Origin: Candidatus Sulfopaludibacter sp. SbA3
Lineage (GTDB): Bacteria; Acidobacteriota; Terriglobia; Bryobacterales; Bryobacteraceae
Reading direction: 5' to 3'
NCBI GenBank assembly: GCA_945861255.1
Contig: CAMAUG010000141.1
Span: forward strand, 1 to 9,349
Length of the DNA stretch: 9,349 nt
The notes under the pieces are model-generated. The model searched no databases. It had not been told where the DNA came from and saw nothing but the letters and a program-made list of their open reading frames with translations. The translations under genes and the position numbers were made by a program. Shown one piece after another: positions 1 through 6,318 of this stretch (position 1 is the first letter of the stretch; every line of letters starts with the position of its first letter).

Positions 1-1
1 T

Positions 2-1561
2 TTTGGCTCCGCGCCGGATTCGAAGAACTCGACGCAAGTAATTGCGGACTTGGATCAGGGAGGCATTCAGCTTCCCGACCGTGACTACTATCTGAAGACG
101 GACGAAAGATCGATACAGTTGCGCGACCAGTATGCCGCGCACGTCGGAAAAATGTTCGAGTTGGCGGGGATTCAACGTGAAGACGCCGCTCGGAAGGCTC
201 TGGCGGTGCTGGCCATCGAGACGCAGCTTGCGCGAGGCTCCCTGGATCGGGTTTCGCGCCGCGATCCGGAGAAGGTCTACCACATGATGACCGTCGCCGA
301 GCTCTCCAAACTGGCGCCCGGCTTTGCGTGGGACAAATTCTTCCAATCGATCGGCGCGCCACGTTTTCCAAAACTGAACGTGGATGTCCCGGATTTCATG
401 AAGGCGGTCGACGCCGCGATCGGCACGGCCAGCCTGGAGGACCTGAAGGCCTATCTGACCTGGAACGTATTGCATGACGCGGCAAGAGTGCTGCCGCTGG
501 AGTTTGAACAGGAGAACTTCAACTTCTTCGGCAAGACGCTGCAAGGCGCAAAGGAAATGCGCCTGCGTTGGAAGCGCTGCATCGACCAGGTGGATTCGAT
601 GCTGCCCGATGCCCTGGGGCGCAGGTTCGTCGAAGCTACGCTGGGGGCGGAAGGAATGCGGCGCACCAAGGAGATGGTGGAAGACATCGAGAAAGCCATG
701 GCCGCGGACTTGCAATCGCTGGACTGGATGACCGGCGCCACAAAGGACCAGGCATTCGGCAAGCTCGCAGCCATTCTCAACAAGATCGGCACGACGGAGA
801 ACTGGCAGGCCTACGGAACCGTGAGAATCGTACGCGGTGACGCGTTCAGAAACACCGAACGCGCCTCACGCTATGAAATGCGGCGGCAACTCGCCAAGAT
901 CGGCAAACCGGTGGACAAGAAGGAGTGGGTGATGAGCCAGCCCACCGTGAATGCCTACTATGAGCCGCAGCAGAATGGCATCAATTTTCCAGCCGGAATC
1001 TTGCAGCCGCCGTTCTGGGACAACCAGATGGACGATGCCGTGAACTACGGGGGCATCGGCGCGGTGATCGGCCACGAATTGACGCACGGTTTCGACGACG
1101 AAGGCCGGCGATTCGACGCTGCGGGAAACCTGCGGGACTGGTGGACGGCGGAAGACGCCAAGGCGTTCGAGCAGCGCGCCGATTGCCTGGTGCAACAATA
1201 CGCGGGCTACACCGCCGTGGACGACGTGAAATTGAACGGCAAGCTGACGCTGGGTGAAAATACGGCGGACAACGGAGGGGTCCGTATCGCCTACATGGCG
1301 CTGATGAACAAACTGGGCGCGCAGCAGCCCGCTCCACGGGACGGCTTCACAGCCGCGCAGAGGTTCTTCCTGGGGTTCGGCCAGGTGTGGTGCGAGAGCC
1401 GCACGCCGGAGCTCGCGCGCCTGCGGGCGCAGACCGACCCTCACTCGCCCGGCAAGTACCGTGTGAACGGCGTGGTGGCCAACATGCCGGAATTCCAGAA
1501 GGCGTTCGCCTGTTCGGTGGGGCAGCCGATGGTGAAGGGTCCGGCCTGCCGGGTGTGGTGA
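2..1561 (+). CDS. M13 family (neprilysin/PepO-like) zinc metallopeptidase, 5'-truncated
   Basis: C-terminal part of an M13 endopeptidase, a zinc enzyme family that cleaves oligopeptides and is usually exported or membrane-anchored. The reading frame is open from base 2 (FGSAPDSKNS before the first TTG at 50), so the real start lies upstream of the window. About 519 codons are visible, against roughly 650-700 for a typical bacterial member. Counting residues from the TTG at 50, the zinc motif HELTH (HExxH) is at 342-346 inside VIGHELTHGFDDEGR. The third zinc ligand and its partner are in GENTADNGG (E403, D407). The substrate-binding NAYY motif precedes FPAGILQPPFW, and the protein ends in the family-typical CRVW. 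All catalytic elements are intact. The signal peptide or anchor cannot be seen. The gene converges on the ftsB-like gene, with 15 bp between the two stops. The family call is very secure; the substrate is unknown. Confidence 0.96.
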   Translation, partial: FGSAPDSKNSTQVIADLDQGGIQLPDRDYYLKTDERSIQLRDQYAAHVGKMFELAGIQREDAARKALAVLAIETQLARGSLDRVSRRDPEKVYHMMTVAELSKLAPGFAWDKFFQSIGAPRFPKLNVDVPDFMKAVDAAIGTASLEDLKAYLTWNVLHDAARVLPLEFEQENFNFFGKTLQGAKEMRLRWKRCIDQVDSMLPDALGRRFVEATLGAEGMRRTKEMVEDIEKAMAADLQSLDWMTGATKDQAFGKLAAILNKIGTTENWQAYGTVRIVRGDAFRNTERASRYEMRRQLAKIGKPVDKKEWVMSQPTVNAYYEPQQNGINFPAGILQPPFWDNQMDDAVNYGGIGAVIGHELTHGFDDEGRRFDAAGNLRDWWTAEDAKAFEQRADCLVQQYAGYTAVDDVKLNGKLTLGENTADNGGVRIAYMALMNKLGAQQPAPRDGFTAAQRFFLGFGQVWCESRTPELARLRAQTDPHSPGKYRVNGVVANMPEFQKAFACSVGQPMVKGPACRVW

Positions 1562-1576
1562 TGCGGCAGAAACCGG

Positions 1577-2023
1577 TTATGGCCGAGCGTTGGATTGGGT
1601 TTCACCGGAAGGCGCCGGTTTTCCGGATGCGTCTTGTCCTGGTGCAACCTGTCCGGGTTTATCCGGCAGAATGAACGTGGTCTCTCCTGGCCGCAGCAGC
1701 TTGAGTTGCTTACGGATCTCCATCTCCTGCTCCGCGGTATTGTGCACCAGCCGTTCGATCCGCGCCTTCCGGCGCTGATTCTCCAGCATCTGAGCGGCGT
1801 TGTCTTCTTCCAGCCGGCGGATCTCGCGATGTTTGGCGAGTAGAGCCTGGAGCCCTTGCGGGCCGCGCAGCGCGAACAGGCCCGAGACCACAACGCCGGC
1901 CGCGATGAGCGTGATGGCGCCGCGCCGGCCCGACGGCAGGAGATCCACAAATCGTTTGGAGGATATGCTCAAGTAATCTTTATAGCGTGAATCGAAGGAA
2001 AACACCAGTGCGCACACGGCCAT
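1577..2023 (-). CDS. FtsB/DivIC-like septum formation initiator protein
   Basis: Small bitopic membrane protein of the septum formation initiator (FtsB/DivIC) family, which in other bacteria joins FtsL and FtsQ in the divisome. The 148 residues comprise a polar N-terminus, one hydrophobic span at about 36-53 (GAITLIAAGVVVSGLFAL), a charged heptad-like coiled coil at about 61-95 (AKHREIRRLEEDNAAQ and on), and the family-typical LLRPGETTFILP at 109-120. A Pro/Gly/Ser-rich tail of about 28 residues follows. Canonical FtsB is about 100 residues with the membrane span at its very start, so both ends are extended here. An in-frame stop lies two codons before the TTG at 2026, so the start is TTG 2026 or ATG 2023. 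I chose the ATG; no strong Shine-Dalgarno is visible. It lies 89 bp after aceE on the same strand, beyond a terminator. The family call is good; a division role is inferred from the family. Confidence 0.82.
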   Translation of the reverse strand: MAVCALVFSFDSRYKDYLSISSKRFVDLLPSGRRGAITLIAAGVVVSGLFALRGPQGLQALLAKHREIRRLEEDNAAQMLENQRRKARIERLVHNTAEQEMEIRKQLKLLRPGETTFILPDKPGQVAPGQDASGKPAPSGETQSNARP

Positions 2024-2075
2024 CAATGGTCATCACGTCCCGGCACGCCAGACACATTGAAGTGGAATGAATGGG

Positions 2076-2098
2076 AAAAAAATCCCCGGCTCCGCCGG
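2076..2098 (-). terminator. Intrinsic (rho-independent) terminator of aceE
   Basis: Read on the minus strand just after the aceE stop (TGA at 2115-2113), the sequence forms a GC-only hairpin CCGGC-GGA-GCCGG (2098-2086). It is followed by GGA and then seven consecutive T (2082-2076). A short GC stem plus U-tract at 15 bp from the stop is the classic layout. It should insulate aceE from the ftsB-like gene. The stem is only 5 bp, so termination may be partial. Confidence 0.72.
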
Positions 2099-2112
2099 CG
2101 CCTTCCGGTCTG

Positions 2113-4878
2113 TCAGGCGTCCCAGGGGTTTGTTTCGTTGACCTGATAGCCGAGCTTGCGCATGGCTGCCGAAACCGCCGCTCGCTCGATTCGGCCGTCT
2201 TCGGCCAGAGAGTTTAAGGCCGCGATGACAACGCTGTCCCGGTCTACCTCGAAGTACTTGCGGAGCGCGATCCGCGTGTCGCTCCGGCCAAATCCATCAG
2301 TGCCGAGGGAAAGATAGCGTCCAGGGACCCACGGCGCTATCAAATCCGCCACGGAGCGGACATAGTCGGTTGCGGCGACGATCGGCCCGGCGACGTTTCC
2401 GAGACATTGATCGAGCCAGGAGGTTCTCTTCTCCGAATCGGGATGCAGGCGATTCCAACGTTGCACTCCCATCGCGTCGCGCCTGAGCTCGGTGAAGCTT
2501 GTCACGCTCCAGACTTCAGCAGCCACTCCAAATTCGCTCTCCAGCAGATCGGCTGCCGCGATTACTTCGCGGAGGATTGCGCCGGATCCCAACAGCGTGA
2601 CTCGCGGATTCTCCGCCGGGCTGGGCACGGCGGGAAGGTTCGCCCGCCGGAACGGATACATGCCTCGGAGGATGCCCTCCTCGACCGCGGGCGGCATGGG
2701 CGGGTGGGTGTAATTCTCATTCATGACCGTGACGTAATAGAAGACGTCCTCTTGCCGGTGCAGCATCGCTTGCATGCCCGCGTCCAGAATCACGGCCAGT
2801 TCATAGGCAAAGCATGGATCGTAGGCGCGGCAAGTGGGCACCAGAGAAGCCATCAGATGGCTCCCGCCATCCTGATGTTGCAGGCCCTCTCCTCCCAGCG
2901 TGGTGCGTCCGGAAATCGCTCCCATCAGAAACCCGCGCGCCCTGGAATCGGCGGCGGCCCAGATAAGATCCCCCACTCGCTGAAACCCGAAAATAGAATA
3001 GAAGGTATAGAACGGCAGCATGGGGAGAGCGTGGCTGCAGTAAGATGTACCCGCCGCGATCCATGAAGACAGCGCGCCGGCTTCCGTAATTCCCTCCTCC
3101 AGAATCTGGCCGTCGCGCGCCTCTTTGTAGTGGAGGAAGTCGGCTTGGTCCTCGGGTTCGTACATCTGCCCTTCCGGTGAATAGATTCCGTAATGCCGGA
3201 ACAGGGACTGCATTCCAAAAGTACGGGCCTCGTCGGCGACGATAGGCACGATCCGCGGGCCCAGCTCGGAGCTCTTCAGAAGACTGGTGAGCATCTTGAC
3301 GAACGCGCCCGTCGTTGACATCTCACGGCTTTCGGATTCGAAAGCCCACTTCGCGAACTCCGCCGCGCCGGGAGGCTGGAGGCTATGCGATTGGGGCGCC
3401 CTGCGCGGGACATATCCACCGAGGGAGCGCCGCCGTTCGTGAAGGTACCGCATGAGCGGCGTATCCTCGGCCGGTTTGTAGAAGGAGGCCTCAATGGCCT
3501 GCTCATCCCGCAGAGGCAAATGAAAGCGATCGCGGAAGTACAGCAGCGCCTCGGCGTCCAGCTTCTTCTGCTGGTGGGAGGACATGCGGCCCTCGCCCCA
3601 TTGGCCCATGCCGAAACCTTTCTTCGTCTGGGCAAGAACCACCGTGGGTTTGCCTTTGTGCCGGACGGCGGCCAGAAATGCCGCATGAATCTTGACCGGA
3701 TCGTGGCCGCCGCGCGTTAACCCGTCGATTTGCTCATCGCTGAGGTGCGCGACCAACTGCCTCAGCTCCGGGTTCTTGTTAAAAAAACGATCACGGTTGA
3801 ATTCGCCTCCGCGAGCCGCGTAGGTCTGGAGCTCGCCATCCACCGTTTCATGCAGCCTCTTCAAGAGAACATGTTCCTTATCGCGCTCGAAAAGGTCGTC
3901 CCAATCGCTGCCCCACATCAACTTGATGACGTTCCAATCCGCACCCGCGAAGACGCGTTCCAACTCTTGAATGATCGACCCGTTCCCGCGCACCGGACCG
4001 TCCAGCCGCTGAAGATTGCAATTGATCACGAAGATCAGGTTGTCCAGATTCTCGCGGCCGGCCAGGGAGAGTCCCGCCAGCGATTCCGGCTCATCCATTT
4101 CGCCGTCGCCCACGAAAGCCCATACCTTGCGCTCGCTTGGCTGGACCATGCCGCGGTGCTCCAGATAGCGCATGAAACGGGCCTGGTAGATGGCCGTGAT
4201 CGGACCGGTCCCCATGGAGCCGGTGGGGAATTGCCAAAAACTGGGCATCAGCCAGGGGTGCGAGTAAGACGGCAACCCCTTGCCGCCGCATTCCTGGCGG
4301 TAGTGCGCAAGATTCTCCTCACTCAAGCGGCCTTCGAGAAAGGCTCTGGCATAGACTCCGGGAGCCGAATGCGGCTGAAAGTAGATCAGGTCGGAGTCTC
4401 GCTCACCGCCGTGGAAAAAATGGTTGAAGCCGACCTCAAACAGATCGGCTGCGGACGCGTAACTGGCTAAATGGCCGCCCAGTTCCGCGCTCTTTCTATT
4501 GGCGCGGACGACCATCGCGACGGAATTCCAGCGCACCAGAGAACTGATCTGTTCTTCCAATACCAGATCGCCCGGAAACGGCGATTGTTCCCATCGCGCG
4601 ATGGTGTTGCAGTATGGCGTGTTGAGCGATTTCGGGACGCGAATGGCACGGGTCTGAGCGTGCTGGATCAGCTTCTCCAGAACGTACTGGCATGATGCAG
4701 GCCCATGAACCTTAAGAATGGAGTCGAGCGCCTCGATCCATTCCTGCATTTCGAGAGGATCGAATTCCCGCGATTCCGGCAAACCGTTGGCGAGTGCGGC
4801 GGCGATCGCGCTTGGCACGTTTGTGGCGTTGTCCATGCGGTCCATAGTAAGAAGATCGTCCCTTGCAGCGGACTGCAT
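2113..4878 (-). CDS. aceE: Pyruvate dehydrogenase E1 component, homodimeric AceE type
   Basis: Thiamine-diphosphate-dependent E1 of the pyruvate dehydrogenase complex: it decarboxylates pyruvate and acetylates the lipoyl group of E2 in the cytoplasm. The 921 residues (ATG at 4878) align along their length with E. coli AceE (887 aa) as I recall it. Visible landmarks are LGGHLASYASAA and FNHFF near the N-terminus; the ThDP motif GDGEMDEPES at 257-266 with VINCNLQRLDGP at 284-295; an inner-loop His in SSHQQKK (H435); the pyrimidine-domain glutamate in LEEGITEAG (E595); SGRTTLGGEGLQHQDGGSH around 656-674; and a C-terminal GTDGFGRSDTR. The extra length is mainly N-terminal. The start is uncertain: TTG 4890, ATG 4878, ATG 4845 and ATG 4836 are all in frame and none has a clear Shine-Dalgarno. 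E2 and E3 genes are not adjacent. The enzyme assignment is near certain. Confidence 0.97.
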   Translation of the reverse strand: MQSAARDDLLTMDRMDNATNVPSAIAAALANGLPESREFDPLEMQEWIEALDSILKVHGPASCQYVLEKLIQHAQTRAIRVPKSLNTPYCNTIARWEQSPFPGDLVLEEQISSLVRWNSVAMVVRANRKSAELGGHLASYASAADLFEVGFNHFFHGGERDSDLIYFQPHSAPGVYARAFLEGRLSEENLAHYRQECGGKGLPSYSHPWLMPSFWQFPTGSMGTGPITAIYQARFMRYLEHRGMVQPSERKVWAFVGDGEMDEPESLAGLSLAGRENLDNLIFVINCNLQRLDGPVRGNGSIIQELERVFAGADWNVIKLMWGSDWDDLFERDKEHVLLKRLHETVDGELQTYAARGGEFNRDRFFNKNPELRQLVAHLSDEQIDGLTRGGHDPVKIHAAFLAAVRHKGKPTVVLAQTKKGFGMGQWGEGRMSSHQQKKLDAEALLYFRDRFHLPLRDEQAIEASFYKPAEDTPLMRYLHERRRSLGGYVPRRAPQSHSLQPPGAAEFAKWAFESESREMSTTGAFVKMLTSLLKSSELGPRIVPIVADEARTFGMQSLFRHYGIYSPEGQMYEPEDQADFLHYKEARDGQILEEGITEAGALSSWIAAGTSYCSHALPMLPFYTFYSIFGFQRVGDLIWAAADSRARGFLMGAISGRTTLGGEGLQHQDGGSHLMASLVPTCRAYDPCFAYELAVILDAGMQAMLHRQEDVFYYVTVMNENYTHPPMPPAVEEGILRGMYPFRRANLPAVPSPAENPRVTLLGSGAILREVIAAADLLESEFGVAAEVWSVTSFTELRRDAMGVQRWNRLHPDSEKRTSWLDQCLGNVAGPIVAATDYVRSVADLIAPWVPGRYLSLGTDGFGRSDTRIALRKYFEVDRDSVVIAALNSLAEDGRIERAAVSAAMRKLGYQVNETNPWDA

Positions 4879-4923
4879 TATTGTAACCAACTCGGGATGT
4901 AAACGGCCTTACGCCCGCAGAGA

Positions 4924-4998
4924 GTGAACCGGGAGGCCCGTAAACGGGAGAAGCGGTCGCACAAGGCGACCGCTTCGTAACCCGAAGGCTTGGTTCAC
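4924..4998. other. Cluster of inverted repeats (candidate structured RNA or regulatory element) upstream of aceE
   Basis: The gap between aldolase and aceE contains nested perfect inverted repeats. An outer 7-bp pair, GTGAACC (4924-4930) and GGTTCAC (4992-4998), encloses CCCGT-AA-ACGGG (4937-4948) and a perfect 11-bp hairpin GAAGCGGTCGC/GCGACCGCTTC (4950-4976) with a 5-nt loop. GGG (4931-4933) and CCC (4981-4983) could extend the outer helix. The whole can fold as a three-way junction on either strand. No T-run follows on either side, so it is not a typical intrinsic terminator. The rest of the gap (4999-5063) is GC-rich with only short imperfect pairings. It would lie in the aceE leader if aldolase and aceE are co-transcribed. 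The function is unknown. Confidence 0.5.
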
Positions 4999-5063
4999 AA
5001 GTTAGCTTAAGGCCAGCGGGCGGTCCACCAGCCTAGCCGCACCATTCCAGGGCGTTAACCGCG

Positions 5064-6149
5064 TTATCGCGTGCGGGCCGGCGGCGCTACCGCGAAAGGT
5101 CCGACTTCCACTTTACCTTGCGTATTCGTCAGCGGTCCGAGTTCGGCCGCGACGCCCCGGGCGATTGCCGCGGTCTCCGAGCCGGCCTGGAAGCACGTGA
5201 AATCCGGCCGGTCGCGCCACGCCAACGGGCCGCACAGCCGCTTGCCGGCCGCAAGGGCGGCGTCGTGGACGACGTTGATCAGCCGCTCATAGTCGGGCGA
5301 GCCCTGAGCATATCCCGAGAAGTTGCCCAGGTCGCCACTGGCGGCGAAGAGTGCGTCAATGCCAGGAACCTTGGCGATCTCGTGAGCATTCTTGATACCC
5401 TCGATGGTCTCGATCATCACGATCAACACGATGTTGTCGTTAATGGTCGCGCGATACCCTCCGGGAACGCCGCCGTACATGCCCGCGTCAAACGCCTGTC
5501 CGCCACCGGCGCTGCGCTTGCCGATGTTTCCCTTATCTGTCTTGTGGGGGAAGATTGTGAAGTCGCGGGCCACGATTGCCTCTTGAACGGTGTCAACGGT
5601 CGGCACGACAATCACCAGCGCGCCGGAATCCACGGCATGCTGGATTTCACGTTCGTCGGCATAAGCCAGACGCACGCCCGGAACCGCTTTGGCATGCGGG
5701 CAGGTGCGCCACATCCGGGCTACCTGGCCCCAATCCTTGGCATCGTGCTGCATCTCGGTCCAAATGAAGTCGTAACCCGCATTCGCCATGGCGCAATAGA
5801 TGGCGGGATCGGTACCGGCGAACAGCGTGCCTCCGGTCACTTTCTCCCCTCTCATCATCTTTAGCTTCACCGGATTCCAAATCTTGGCGCCGGCCGGCGG
5901 CTGGAACTGCGGTCCGTACTGCCAGGTGGAAGGGTCGATGGCCGCTTTGTTGCCGGCGCCGGCGGGAGCAGTGCTGATTGCACCGCTGTCCTTACCCGCG
6001 GGGGCCGCTAGCGGAAAATTCATTTTCCCGGCGTCCTGATTGTTAGCGTAAGGGTCAGCGTTGGGCCTCGCGGCCGGCGGATTTTGACCCTGCAACATGA
6101 GCATTCCGAGCGAGGCAGCGAATGCCCCGGCAATAATCATTCGTTTCAT
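5064..6149 (-). CDS. HpcH/HpaI aldolase/citrate lyase family protein with N-terminal export signal
   Basis: TIM-barrel enzyme of the HpcH/HpaI family, which performs metal-dependent retro-aldol cleavage of 2-keto-3-deoxy-type acids to pyruvate or related 2-oxoacids plus an aldehyde. The 361 residues begin with a basic plus hydrophobic signal peptide (MKRMIIAGAFAASLGMLML), then a Pro/Ala/Gly/Asn-rich linker to about residue 85, then the barrel. Residues matching the family active site are E132 and H135 (WTEMQH, where HpaI has DxxH), R160 (PGVRL), the metal ligand E247 (MIETIEG) and the metal ligand D273 (ASGDLGNFSGY). GALVIVVPTVDTVQEA is also typical. ATG 6149 is supported by AAGGAG seven bases upstream (6162-6157). 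A promoter candidate lies just upstream. Most relatives are cytoplasmic, so the export signal is odd. There is no lipobox Cys, so secretion or a periplasmic location is inferred. The substrate is unknown. Confidence 0.88.
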   Translation of the reverse strand: MKRMIIAGAFAASLGMLMLQGQNPPAARPNADPYANNQDAGKMNFPLAAPAGKDSGAISTAPAGAGNKAAIDPSTWQYGPQFQPPAGAKIWNPVKLKMMRGEKVTGGTLFAGTDPAIYCAMANAGYDFIWTEMQHDAKDWGQVARMWRTCPHAKAVPGVRLAYADEREIQHAVDSGALVIVVPTVDTVQEAIVARDFTIFPHKTDKGNIGKRSAGGGQAFDAGMYGGVPGGYRATINDNIVLIVMIETIEGIKNAHEIAKVPGIDALFAASGDLGNFSGYAQGSPDYERLINVVHDAALAAGKRLCGPLAWRDRPDFTCFQAGSETAAIARGVAAELGPLTNTQGKVEVGPFAVAPPARTR

Positions 6150-6227
6150 CCCAAATCTCCTTATCGTGCGGTCGCTTCGCGGGTGCGGACCGGGCCTTGC
6201 GACGGACGCCGGTGTTTACAGTGTTCA

Positions 6228-6256
6228 ATTCTACAAGTATCGGAGCCGGATAGCAA
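6228..6256 (-). promoter_or_regulatory. Candidate sigma-70-type promoter for the aldolase gene
   Basis: On the minus strand, TTGCTA (6256-6251, -35-like) is separated by 17 bp from TAGAAT (6233-6228, five of six matches to TATAAT). This predicts a transcript starting near 6220, with a leader of about 70 nt before the ATG at 6149. It sits in the 169-bp gap after the hydrolase gene, which has no obvious terminator. This is a consensus match by eye only; acidobacterial promoters can deviate. Confidence 0.45.
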
Positions 6257-6264
6257 ACGCAACT

Positions 6265-6284
6265 GTTGTCCAAAGTTGTCCAAA
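6265..6284. repeat. Tandem 10-bp direct repeat upstream of the aldolase promoter
   Basis: The decamer GTTGTCCAAA occurs twice head to tail (6265-6274, 6275-6284), with no mismatch. A third partial copy, TCCAAA, is at 6293-6298. One-helical-turn spacing directly upstream of the predicted -35 box would suit an activator or repressor binding on one face of the DNA. Whether it is bound by anything is unknown. Confidence 0.5.
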
Positions 6285-6318
6285 TGCATGGCATCCAAAG
6301 GCCGCCTCGATTCCTATT

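Noticed and set aside
1604..1622. Possible plus-strand terminator for the M13 gene
   Set aside because: The stem is only 5 bp with four T, and it lies within the coding end of the convergent gene; too weak to call.
3730..4470. 246-codon plus-strand open frame within aceE
   Set aside because: It is fully antisense to conserved AceE sequence including the ThDP motif, so it is a codon-bias shadow.
4924..4998. tRNA-like cloverleaf: 75 nt with a 7-bp closing stem
   Set aside because: The interior has an 11-bp hairpin and no D, anticodon or T-arm with the conserved bases, so it is not a tRNA.
6168..6175. GCGGTCGC shared between the aldolase leader and the hairpin upstream of aceE
   Set aside because: An 8-bp GC-rich match is expected by chance in this composition and the surrounding sequence differs.
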